DNA from: Cyanophora paradoxa
Lineage: Eukaryota; Glaucocystophyceae; Cyanophorales; Cyanophoraceae
Assembly: GCA_004431415.1 (NCBI GenBank)
Contig: QPMI01000426.1
Location: 1-25,491 of the forward strand
Direction of reading: 5' to 3'
Length of the DNA stretch: 25,491 bases
Positions 16,776-25,491 of this stretch are shown here, piece after piece (position 1 is the first letter of the stretch; each line of letters starts with the position of its first letter). Position numbers and translations under genes: made by a program. The notes under the pieces were generated by a model. It saw nothing but the letters and a program-made list of their open reading frames with translations, was not told the DNA's origin and searched no databases.

Positions 16776-19700
16776 CTATCCAATGGATATACACTGTGAA
16801 GCTTGTAGGGTAAAGTGTATTCCAACCACAACCCAGACTTGTACATTGACTGTTGTTGATGTTGTTGAGTTGTTGGTAATTGCAATTTTATATCCGAGAT
16901 CAGTGCAATCTGCAAGCAATCCTTGCATATTTGTAACAACAGAGGGTGTAGATGAAAATGCTGGACTCCAATTGAGGGTGAAAGTAAAATTTGGTCTTGC
17001 AGTTGCTGAATTGTTCATCTGTTGAGGATTGGTTATGGTAATGGATTGTATACCCTTTCTAATCAGGTTATCAAGCATGTATTGGGGTGCCAACTTAGTC
17101 ACCTTGGAGTTATCTCGAGGATCCATTACCCACATTTCTCTTGCATATGCATTTCCACGAACAAGTAGGGTTTTATCCTGATAGTAAGATATAGAGTTAG
17201 TAGAAAGGGTTGAATTGTGGAAATTCCAAATAACAGGAGGATCAGGCATAATATATGGGTCATAATCGAGAAAGTAACCTGATCCAATGAGAAGGTTTGC
17301 ATTTGCAGTGATATTATTTGCTGTAAAGGGATCAAGGGTGGGTTTATTGGTCAGATCATTGTAGTTGCCCGAGAAAATCGCTGGTTTGTTATAAATATCT
17401 GTATTCCAATCATGAGTATGTGCAAAATCTGTAATCTCTGCCTTAGTGTGGGTGTGACCTACATATGCAACATTTCCAAGATCTGTAATCTCTGCCTTGG
17501 TATGGGTGTGACCAACATATGCAACATTTCCAAGATCTAAAATCTCTGATTTAACATGAGTGTGAGCGAAATTCGTAATATCTGCTCTTGTGTGATAGTG
17601 TGCAAAATCTGTAATTTGGGACTTGGTGTGGGTGTGTGCGAAATCTGTGATTTCTGCCTTTGTGTGGGTGTGTGATCTATTATTAAGATCAAGGAAGCTT
17701 CCCGAAAATGCAACAGGATGCAGATTTGCAGAAGTAGGTTTATTAATGAGATCATTATAATCTCCTGTAAATGAAATGGTTTTCAGTTCACCCCTTCCTA
17801 CATAATCAGAAGGTAGATCAATCTTGATGGGCATGATAGCTGGATCATCTGGAATCTCATACTCACCTCCTGGGTGAACCACAGGGAAGGTTTGATTGCT
17901 TTCAGTGTGGACAAAGAAATTGCATGCTGTTACTGTTCCATCAATAATCCCACCTGTGAGAGGGAGGTAATTGCCTGTGACACCAATACCTATACCTGCA
18001 ATGATTGTATTAAGTTCTGTTTCATCAATGTAATTTTGGGCTTGAAGGTAATCCTCTGTGACCACTCTGGATATGGTCTCATTGTGAATATTCTTTGCAG
18101 CCATCCTCTGATTGGCTTCCAGAACCCACCATAATTTGTTTTAATCCATGCAAGCTCTGCCCTTCCATAGTTATCATTTGCAGTTCCACTATGGAATATA
18201 GGAATACTTATCTCGACTGAAACTATATTGGTCTTGAGCCATCTAAGCTGCTTACATCTGCTACATGAACCTGTATAGCAGAGTTGTAATTTTGGTAGGT
18301 TGCTGGGTCTGTTGGACTCTGAATGTATCTGTGGAATGTCAGCCTCCATGTAGCTTGACACAAAGATATTTGGTATGGTTGCTCCTGGTGGTGGTGGGGT
18401 TTCAAAAGAGCTGGTAATGTCTAATATGAAGTGGTCCTCTCATAGCTGAATTTGCAAGTGTCCCATTCACATGTACATAGTGTTCATTCAAAAAGATTCT
18501 TTCTGGGACATTACAAGTCTGATAAAGAGAAACCCCCAGTTATCAAGAGGCTCTACCTTTGCGAATTCTGGTTGGTCATTGATCTCATCCCAAGTATGTT
18601 CATGTTTGCTTGGTGGGAACTCAGTTGGAATCCCATCAATTTCACCCCAATCATGCCTGTGATCCTCTGGTGGATACTTTGAGGTTTGCCTAAGATCTCA
18701 TCCCAATCATGATTGTGATCCTCTGGGGATACTTTGCAGGTTTATTATTATTTGTTCATATCAGGAAAGAACTCCCAGATCTCAGGTCGAAATCCATCTG
18801 TAACAATTCCTCATGGGGTTCATAAGGTTGCTCATAGTCAACAGCTGGTGGATCATGCCCATCTGGCAAATACTCCTCATCAGGTTCATAGTTCTGCTCA
18901 TACTCAAACTCTTGTGGATCTAAGCCATCTGGTAATATTTCCTCCTCATTGGGGTCAAATTGATCATACTCAACTCTTGTGGGTCGAAACCATCTGGTAA
19001 ATACTCTTCCTCATCTGGAACGAATTGATATTCTTCAAGCTCTAATATATCGACTTCAGGAGGTAAATACTGCTCATCTATTTGCTTTCTGGGTTCAATT
19101 ATAGGTTTATTGCGAACTTGCTCCCAACTTACAATATGCTGCCAAAGGCTAATCTTCAGTTGCTGTGTATTCTCTTCCAGGCTGCTTCTTTTGGTGTTAA
19201 ATCGGGTGGTCCATTGGAATGGAATAGGGAATGGACTGTTGGTCCATTGGGACCATAATGCTCGATTATTTCCCTTAGAGTTTTCTCACTCACAAGTTTC
19301 TCCCCATTTGCATACACATTGCTGCATGGATATTTCGCCATTGCTGGTTCGAATTCCAAGTCTTTCACATTGCTATACAAAGGCAAGAGGTGCCTATCCA
19401 TTTCGACTAAATCAGGGTGTAAATGGATGCTACTGGTTGACTGGGGCTACTGTTGATTGTAATTGATGGCTTTTTTTGATGGACATCTTTTGGAGTAAAA
19501 ACCCAAAAGGCTCATTCCTCGCAAAGTCATATGTAATATCCTTGGGTATACATCATTTGTGTAGGAGACCTGATTTGTGTTGGCAATGGGACCCACTTGC
19601 AATACTTGGGGGACCTCAGCTTTGCAGTGCTGCCCTCATTGTAAATTCGCAAAGCTGTGTTCTGTTTGCCCTGCTCATCTTGAACATTGAAAATCAATCG

Positions 19701-20021
19701 ACCACTATCGAACCTGGAAGGTATATCTGGGTGGTGCCACTGGTTTTTAGTTTCCTAGGTCTCCTTCTTGTTGCTTTGATCTCTGCCACTTGGTTTGCTT
19801 TCACATTACCCAAACTAAAGCAACACTGACTCCTCTTTATCTGGATCGGTTTGATTCACAGATAAAGCATGCTCCCTTGATTGAGTCTTTGATGAATTAT
19901 CAGAGCTGTGGTCAATTGAAACTGAACCCTTTACTTTAATATTATCAAAGTTCACATGCTTGGTGCTGCTTGCATTATCATCTTGAATGGTTTCTAGATT
20001 TGGTGGGTAATTGAAGCTCAT
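16776..20021 (-). CDS. Long fibre protein with HxH and acidic repeats (multiple frameshifts)
   Basis: About 1,080 residues, starting MSFNYPPNLETIQDD at 20021. Order of parts: an N-terminal domain shared with the left fibre (VQDEQGKQNTALRI region, about 19650); an acidic repeat of about 22 residues (EEYLPDGFDPQE type) between 18790 and 19060; repeats HNHDWDEI, HRHDWGEI and HEHTWDEI (18530-18720); then an open stretch from MAAKNIHNETIS (18104) with NYLPLTGGIIDGTV and seven HxH repeats of the HTHTKAEITDF type (about 17390-17680); then stalk-like YNDLTNKP segments and a beta-rich C-terminus. NYLPLTGG and HTHxxxEI are well known from phage tail fibres, where HxH motifs can bind metal. At least six shifts occur, mostly between 18100 and 19850. 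Trimeric receptor-binding fibre is inferred. Confidence 0.7.
17431..17538 (-). repeat. 54-bp tandem repeat encoding HxH units
   Basis: Two 54-bp units begin at 17431 and 17485 and differ at only a few bases. They encode the 18-residue unit GHTHTKAEITDLGNVAYV within the long fibre protein. Confidence 0.75.
18794..19060 (-). repeat. ~66-bp repeats encoding acidic PDG units
   Basis: The word CCATCTG recurs at 18794, 18859, 18925 and 18990, giving spacings of 65, 66 and 65. The encoded 22-residue unit has the pattern EEYLPDGxDPQExEYEQ. Spacings one base short of 66 mark the frameshifts. Confidence 0.7.
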
Positions 20022-20064
20022 GGCTTTTACTATATGGATTTATAAAATTCCTGATAAGTAAAAG
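20022..20064. promoter_or_regulatory. Divergent promoter between fibre and patatin genes (right)
   Basis: The 43-bp gap includes GGATTTATAAAATTCC and ends GATAAGTAAAAG before the patatin ATG. It matches the left gap (1803-1845) in length and in having a TTTATAA core, while the rest has diverged. Confidence 0.5.
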
Positions 20065-21617
20065 ATGCCTCTCAAGGTCGTTTTAAGTCTTTCTGGCGGG
20101 GGTGCAAGGGGCATTATCATAACCAGGCTGCTAAAGAAATCGAAAATCGAACTGGCAGGAGAATAATCGATCTTGTGGATCTTGTGAGTGGAACTTCCAC
20201 TGGTGGGATCATTGCAATAGGTTTGAATATAAGGCATCCTGATAGACCAGGTGAACCTAAACTGACAGCAAACGATTTACACAATATTTACCTAACTCAA
20301 CTGCCCTTGATTTTCGCAAATCCTCGAAATATAATCGAAAATGCCCTTTTAATACAAAGTATGATGTGGGACCCTTGGAGACTGCAATCAATTCAGTTAC
20401 TGGTGAATCACTAATACAGGATTCCCTAAAGGACATTGTGATTACATCCTTTGATACTCAGAATATGAAACCAATATTTATCACAAATGACAACAATTAC
20501 AACTTTATGCCTTGTAAGATTGCTGCTAGGGCTACTTCTGCTGCTCCTACATATTTCTCTCCTGTAAGCATTGTTGATTTCAATCGGGGAGTATATGTCT
20601 GTCTCATTGATGGTGCCATTTCGGGAAACAATAATCCCAGTGTGTGTGGTTACAGCCATGCAAAGAAGATTTACAGTGATGATGATGATATAATAGTAAT
20701 AAGCATCTCTTGTGGAGAGGTGGACCCACATTTAGAGTCTGATTATGTGGGTTATGCTTATGAGACTGTAAACAGCTGGGGCATTCTCTCATGGATTGCC
20801 TCAACAGATGGAAGCCCATTGATTAACATGCTCATGGCTGCAAGTGAGCTTTCTGCCCTTGATAAGATGGAGGAGTTGTTACCCTACAACTATGATCAGG
20901 ATTATGGGAGATACTATAGGCTATCAGTCCCACTTCCAAATCATATAGTAGCTCCCTGGATGACACTTCTAAAATCCCAGATATGCTTTCTTTCACAGAA
21001 ACATACATTGCAGCAAACAATGATATGATCAATAAGCTTTGCAGCCTACTAGTAGCAAACTATGAACTAAAGAACCCTTCAAAGGCTTACATTTCATCCA
21101 CTCTCACTACATCACCACCTTTGGATGCTAATTGGTATCAGCTTGCAGATGATGCCTTCACTGCCTCATCCTCTGTGACTGGTAAAGAGCCTTTCATGGC
21201 TAGACCTTCAGCATTTGGCTGGGAAGCTGGAGCCTATGCTCCTGAGCAGATATGGGAAACCCCCACTGAATACCTTCAAGTTGCTTTCCATATACTTTTG
21301 AACTCTCTTCTGTGATTGCCTATGGATCAGGGGACACCAATGCTTTTATTAAGACTTTCAATGTGGCAACATCCACTGATGGGATCAACTGGTCTTTTAT
21401 TCGATCAGATGGGCAGAACAAAATATATGTCTGTGAGAACATTAACAATGCTCACAACTCAGGTGATATGGCTCTATTGAGTGGATTTCCTCTCAGCATC
21501 AAGGATGCTTTTTACATAGGTTATTCTCTCAGAATCAAATATATTCGCATTTATCCCCTTGTGTATGTGAATGCTCCCACAATGAGAGTTGATTTCACAG
21601 GTGCCTTTATTCGATAA
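20065..21617 (+). CDS. Patatin-like phospholipase with C-terminal discoidin (F5/8 type C) domain
   Basis: About 517 residues. It starts MPLKVVLSLSGGGARGIII, the patatin oxyanion-hole motif. GTSTGG carries the nucleophile serine (about 20190). LPLIFANPR, ARATSAAPTYF and IDGAISGNN follow; the DGA holds the catalytic aspartate. No signal peptide is seen. From about 21120 a discoidin-like domain follows: FTASSSVTGKEPFMAR, GWEAGAYAPEQ, YLQV, STDGINWS and the C-terminal YIRIYPLVYVNAPTMRVDFT, the usual F5/8C ending. Single-base shifts lie near 20135, 20360, 20960 and 21290. Patatins cleave phospholipid acyl chains and discoidin domains bind glycans or lipids. A virion or release enzyme that binds a surface and attacks membrane is a reasonable inference. 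Confidence 0.85.
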
Positions 21618-22537
21618 ACTCCAACTGAAAAGAATTATCGATTCCATTCATATCAATCAGTTCACCAAAGTAATCTTTAAACTCAACTGTGAGTTCCCTT
21701 ATCACCAGGTTTCTGTCATTGATTTGAATAAATTCTGCATGCTCACCACTATGGTAAACATAGCCCCTATATCCTTACTCAATTGCAATCTAAGGATAGC
21801 TCCCTGGTTTGTGGTTGCGATTTTGGAATTATATTGTGTCTGCTGGCAAAGGGGGACAGCTCTTTAATATGCATGTACAGATACTGCTCAGCATTCATAT
21901 CAGACATCTTCCTGCTGTCAAAATAATATTGCAAGGGCTTAGAGGAGAGTCTGGGTCCTGAGAAGGTGATTCCCCATGCTGGGTGATCAGGTGTAATAGG
22001 TTTGCCATCATACTTTAAAAGGTTCTCAGGTCGATAGGGAGATCCACCAACAGGAGGAGTGCTATAATACCCATTGGTGTATTCAGTAGAACTCACACCC
22101 AAAAGCTTCCCTATTCTCTGGTTGCTTGCAATAAAACGAAACTCATGGTTACTGTAAAACTCCACTTTATAGGTAGTTGGGTTATAGAATATCTTGAACT
22201 CAAAAGCTACTGTTTTGCCTGCAATGGTTTGGAAGCTTGAATAGTTCAGCCCATAATTATAAGGGTGTGTTACCCCAAAATGACCCTGATTGATGTAGCC
22301 ACTGGGAAGGGGATACACTTGTTGTGTGATCACTTGGTTATATGAACCATCTTGGTAATTAAACTGAACTGTTAGATGATCAGTTCCCACACTGTTATAG
22401 ATGCTGTTTGGAATCTCTGCATATAGAACCCTGCATTCCCTTGGTCTCTCTACTGGAGTTGTGAGGGTGACCCTGTAAGAGTTTTCATTTTGTCCTTGGC
22501 TTCTATCCCTGCTATCAATATTAACGAGCCGGTTCAT
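21607..22537 (-). CDS. Minor capsid-like protein 1 (right copy)
   Basis: About 310 residues, starting MNRLVNIDSRDRSQGQN. The N-terminal pattern VTLTTPVERPRECRVLYAE, then IPNSIY, is shared with the left copy. FKIFYNPTTYKVEFYSNHEF and YLYMHIKELSPFASRHN follow. The frame shifts near 21830 and 21790, and the true end is read in a third frame (INDRNLVIRELTVEFKDYFG, then NGIDNSFQLEFIE) with the stop at 21607-21609. This overlaps the convergent patatin stop by 11 bp. The C-terminal block is also present in minor capsid 2 (VDIVNAVNEPIDFEG), so the two minor capsid proteins may share a fold. Penton or minor capsid role is inferred. Confidence 0.65.
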
Positions 22538-22566
22538 TTTAATATATAAATATAGATAAAAGAAGA
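22538..22566. promoter_or_regulatory. Divergent promoter of the minor capsid genes (right)
   Basis: The 29-bp gap is entirely A/T plus a few G: TTTAATATATAAATATAGAT followed by AAAAGAAGA. It drives minor capsid 1 (-) and 2 (+); the left gap at the same site is 16 bp. Confidence 0.4.
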
Positions 22567-23576
22567 ATGCCTGTGGATTACATCGAGGTTAGCTCATTTA
22601 ATACAATCTCTGGTGATGGTCCCACATCAAGCTTTGTGGCTCGACTCCCCAGTAGTTATGAGAATGTGAGGGCTGTGAGACTGGTCTCAGCCGAATTTTA
22701 TAACAGCATCCCTATGGTGAGTGGTGAAACCAAAGCAGGAGATGTCACAGTTGATAACACATTTAGTATTTATTATTCGGAACAAACTCCAGGAGCTGGA
22801 AGCTCAGGAATTCCAACAACTCGCCCAGCTGCTGATTTTGAACAATGGAAACAATTCATGGTAAATCGCGAGACCCCCATCCAAAGCCACCAACAGCTGG
22901 TGAATGTAATCAACTCAAATTCATTGGCAGAACTCCCCAACCATCCATTCGCTGCAAATGGGATGAGTCACTGAAACGAATTATATTCCACTCGGCAGTG
23001 CCTTTTTACCTGGCTTTCTCACTTGCTGTAAACCCAAGCCAACAAACAATCCAAAAGCTATTGAGTTCAGCTAGACTGCTTGGTCTTGATCCTGGAAGAT
23101 ATGGGAATTCCCCAATCAAATCCCAAGTTTATGATGCTCTCACTGATGGAATCTTTACTGATGGTCGAGTGAATGGCATTATATCTTCTTTTGAGCCTGA
23201 GAAGACCAGGGACAGTGTTTTGTTTGTGAGAGTAAAGGAGCTGGGTGATCTGGTTCAATGTGGGGATGGTCTTCTGACTGGTTACTTTCATAAAATAGTG
23301 GTTCCTGACAAAGATTATGGTGAGCATGTTGTTTACAATTCAACAGAGGCTCATCCACTTTATAAATACTATAACAAAAAGGTTGGATTATCCACTTTCT
23401 CGGTTGATATTGTTAATGCTGTAAATGAACCAATTGATTTTGAGGGTCAACCTGTTCATCTGACCTTTGAAATTCGCTATGGTGATGAGCCAGCAGGAGA
23501 CCCAGTTTATGAATACTTTAAGATGAGAATGTCGCAGCTTCACCCTTCCTATCCAGTTATTACAAGCTTCGCATAA
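22567..23576 (+). CDS. Minor capsid-like protein 2 (right copy, one frameshift)
   Basis: About 336 residues, starting MPVDYIEVSSFNTISGDG. FVARLPSSYENVRAVRLVSA matches YVVTLPRRYDNVKSVRLVQA of the left copy. A single-base shift lies near 22955; the frame then runs from WDESLKRIIFHSAVPFYLA to the stop at 23574-23576. SVLFVRVKELGDLV parallels the YLYMHIKEL block of minor capsid 1. FSVDIVNAVNEPIDFEG and LTFEIRYGDEP form the C-terminal block common to both minor capsid families. It is about 30 residues longer than the left copy. It lies 53 bp before the capsid gene. Confidence 0.65.
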
Positions 23577-23629
23577 ATTAAGGATCATTGGTAGATTTTT
23601 TATGTTGCAGTATAATAAAAGAGAATATA

Positions 23630-24996
23630 ATGGATATCACTTCCACTCTTCAAAGACTTTCGCTGAAAGAAGCCCTAACAACCCCAGAGGAGGCGAAAGC
23701 CTTTTTCCTGGATAACTCCCTTATGCTTGGTCTCGAATCCAAGTCTAAGCCAGTTCTAGTTGTTGTGAATCCCAGCAATACTTTTGAGAATAATGTTGGA
23801 AATCGCATTTCCTTCAAGCTACCTCGCTACAATTTCTGTGGAAAACTCGAACTTGCTTTCGACCTTCCAGCCATCACTTTTGCTGGTGATACTGACCTAG
23901 TTCGCAATGGATACACTCGCCCAGTTGGTGCTTTAGTTCAGCGACTTGAAATTACCTATGGATCTTACACCTACCATATTCCATCTGATTTCCTTGCTCA
24001 TTTCCCCTGGTCTATTATTCGGAGGATCAACTAGCTAAAAAGAAGCGATCAATGGGCATGGTTCATGGCATTCCTGCTCATGGAACCAACCGCCTTGGTG
24101 GCTCATTTTTCGTTGAAATTCCTGTGCCTTGGCTAAATCACTACCTTCCCCTTGGTGCTTTATCTGGTGAAATGGTTGTTACTGTTTGGTTTAAGGATGC
24201 TGGAAAGGGTTATGTTGAAACTTCCTATGGTGGTCGTGGTCTTACTGTTGCAGCAGCTGATGTAGATTATTCAAAAGATGATGGTCTTGGAACTGCCCCT
24301 GCTGAAACTGTTCTGGCAAATGTTGGTCAAAACATCACAGACTTTACTCTTGGTGCAACAACCCCTGTCATTTCTATTACTTCTCCTCGCCTTTACATGC
24401 ATGCTATTAATGTTTCTGATGAGCTTTTCGCTACTGTAATTGAAAAAGTAAAGACTACTGGCATGGCTATTCCCTCCCTTGATATTGGATTTGTAGATGC
24501 TAGTGCTTTCCCTGCCAAGGGCAATGCCCAACCCAATCGAATTAACCTCTCTCAAATCTCAGGTCTTGTTTATGCTCTGCTTGTTTCAGTTCGTGATAAT
24601 GCAACTGTTGATAAATCCACTGGCTCCCACAGTGTTCTTAAGACCTATGCCAACTCCAAAGATATTACTTTCACTGTTGAAATTAATGGACAGCGACTTT
24701 ATGCCACTGAGCCAATTTCCCTACTCAAAGGTGCTGAGCTAATTGCTGATGCCTTCAAATGCTCTAACATGGATAAGGTTGCTGATCGCTATGTCCTTTC
24801 AGGTTTAAGTTTCTGCATTGATGGAGAGAAGGCAATTCGAAATATCGCCAGTGGATTTGTTGACCTGACAAATTCCTCATCTTCATTCCTCACCCTGTAC
24901 ATGCCTTCAGATAAGGTAATCGATGTTAATGTTCGCGCTCTCATGCATTCCTATATAATTTTGGACAAAGATGGGCTTCGTCGTATAAATCTTTGA
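23630..24996 (+). CDS. Putative major capsid protein (right copy, one frameshift)
   Basis: About 455 residues, start MDITSTLQRLSLKEAL at 23630. It aligns along its length with the left copy: FFLDNSLMLG, GNRISFKLPRYNF, VQRLEITYGSYTYHIPSDF, TTGMAIPSLDIGFV, NRINLSQISG and YIILDKDGLRRI. One frameshift near 24005, consistent with a missing C in a CCCC run, separates the N-terminal 130 residues from the rest; the alternative frame reads LVYYSEDQLAKKKRS through the gap. It carries an insertion of about 30 residues (around 24230-24330) compared with the left copy. The DJR capsid assignment rests on length, beta-rich content and context. Confidence 0.7.
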
Positions 24997-24999
24997 TAA

Positions 25000-25019
25000 C
25001 CTTACGATAAACAGTAAGG
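25000..25019 (+). terminator. Short hairpin after right capsid gene
   Basis: CCTTAC and GTAAGG form a 6-bp perfect stem with an 8-base loop, 4 bp after the capsid stop codon. Small hairpins mark mRNA 3' ends in mimivirus-type viruses; this one is short and its role is uncertain. Confidence 0.3.
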
Positions 25020-25028
25020 CATTTAAAG
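25019..25028 (+). promoter_or_regulatory. GCATTTAAAG motif upstream of right nuclease gene
   Basis: The same 10-mer as at 6572-6581, here 51 bp before the ATG at 25070. Its retention between two otherwise diverged leaders suggests a promoter function. Confidence 0.4.
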
Positions 25029-25069
25029 AAAAAATGATTATTTATTTTTGAAAACATTTAAAAAGCAAA

Positions 25070-25491
25070 ATGCCCCTCACAATTAATGAGTTTGTAGATC
25101 GTGCAAATGCCAAGCATAATGGTAAATTCGATTATTCGAAGGTTCAATTTACAAAATGCAAGGATAAAGTTCTCATTTCTTGTCTGACTTGCAGTACAAT
25201 ATTTGAACAGCGTGTGGATCACCATCTAAGAGGGTCAAGCTGTAAAAAATGTAGTTTTCAGCGGTTGGGAAATGAACGCAGAAAAGAGCTGGAAACATTT
25301 ATAGAGCAATCAAGAAAAACACATGGAGACAAATATTGTTATAATAAAGTAGAATATGTGAAAGCTCACACACCAGTTTGTATAGATGCAACTCTTGTAA
25401 CAAAGAGTTCATGCAACCCCAATCATTCATATTCGAAATACTGGTTGCCCATTTTTGTAGATCTTCAAAAGTGAGGAAGAGGTGTGCAAAG
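25070..25491 (+). CDS. Zinc-ribbon (DUF723-like) nuclease, 5' part (right copy, frameshifted, runs off right edge)
   Basis: The start MPLTINEFVDRANAKHNGKF matches the left nuclease start. Module 1 is complete: KFDYSKVQF, LISCLTCSTIFEQ, HHLRGSSCKKC. Module 2 begins THGDKYCYNKVEYVKAHTPV. After a shift near 25380 it continues RCNSCNKEFMQPQS, then IRNTGCPF and CRSSKVRKRCAK in changing frames. The nuclease domain itself lies beyond the window. Position right after the capsid gene is the same as in the left block, though the left copy is intact and this one has several shifts in 420 bases. Confidence 0.75.

Noticed and set aside
18452-19829. Several plus-strand frames of 63-118 residues
   Set aside because: They lie opposite the long fibre gene; Trp/Leu/Pro-rich content comes from reading its repeats in reverse.
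11892-20021. Bacteriophage origin, because of tail-fibre-like repeats
   Set aside because: The adjoining ATPase is A32-like, minor capsid and capsid proteins fit DJR viruses, and start codons have A/T-rich TATA-like leaders rather than ribosome-binding sites.
1-25491. Programmed frameshifting or RNA editing as the cause of the broken frames
   Set aside because: Shift sites share no slippery sequence or stop context, are not of one base type, and include at least one insertion (near 5001) as well as deletions. Assembly error or decay is simpler.
1-25491. tRNA or rRNA genes
   Set aside because: No cloverleaf-like or rRNA-like stretch was noticed by eye; a covariance-model scan was not possible.

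Overview
The window looks like DNA of a small double-jelly-roll dsDNA virus of eukaryotes (polinton-like or mriyavirus-like, within Bamfordvirae). It could be a free viral contig or viral copies integrated in a protist genome. The basis is an A32/FtsK-HerA packaging ATPase, two ~440-455 residue proteins that fit a capsid protein in length and position, two families of minor-capsid-like proteins, fibre proteins, TATA-like A/T-rich leaders with no Shine-Dalgarno pattern, and very tight gene spacing. No polymerase, primase, integrase or clear host gene is visible, and both edges cut through genes, so the exact family and host cannot be fixed from here.

The striking layout is one gene block present twice, in the same order and orientation but strongly diverged. 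Left block, 1-10692: fibre (-), patatin-discoidin protein (+), minor capsid 1 (-), minor capsid 2 (+), major capsid (+), zinc-ribbon nuclease (+), packaging ATPase (+), coiled-coil protein (+), small Cys protein (-), an unknown ORF (+), an AT-hook protein (+) and a 59-residue ORF (+). Right block, 11892-25491: a zinc-ribbon/S-adenosylmethionine decarboxylase protein (-), six fibre-region genes (-), then patatin-discoidin (+), minor capsid 1 (-), minor capsid 2 (+), major capsid (+) and the start of the nuclease (+), where the window ends. The left block is richer in G+C and CpG; the right block is A/T-rich and CpG-poor.

Between the blocks, 10693-11891 holds no convincing gene. It contains a 290-bp inverted-repeat element and two ~113-bp direct repeats, each with perfect 21-bp inverted arms. 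This could be the boundary between two viral units.

Functionally, capsid and minor capsid proteins would build the shell, the ATPase would package DNA, the array of fibre genes (shared anchor motif, exchangeable C1q-like or other heads) would bind host surfaces, and the patatin-discoidin protein could bind and breach membranes at entry or exit. The decarboxylase points to polyamine metabolism.

Most structural genes in both blocks are interrupted by single-base indels, with the frames otherwise well kept. In contrast, 6614-10692 carries uninterrupted genes. Long-read assembly errors or decay of structural genes could both explain this. Coordinates of interrupted genes are given from the inferred start to the inferred stop across the shifts.
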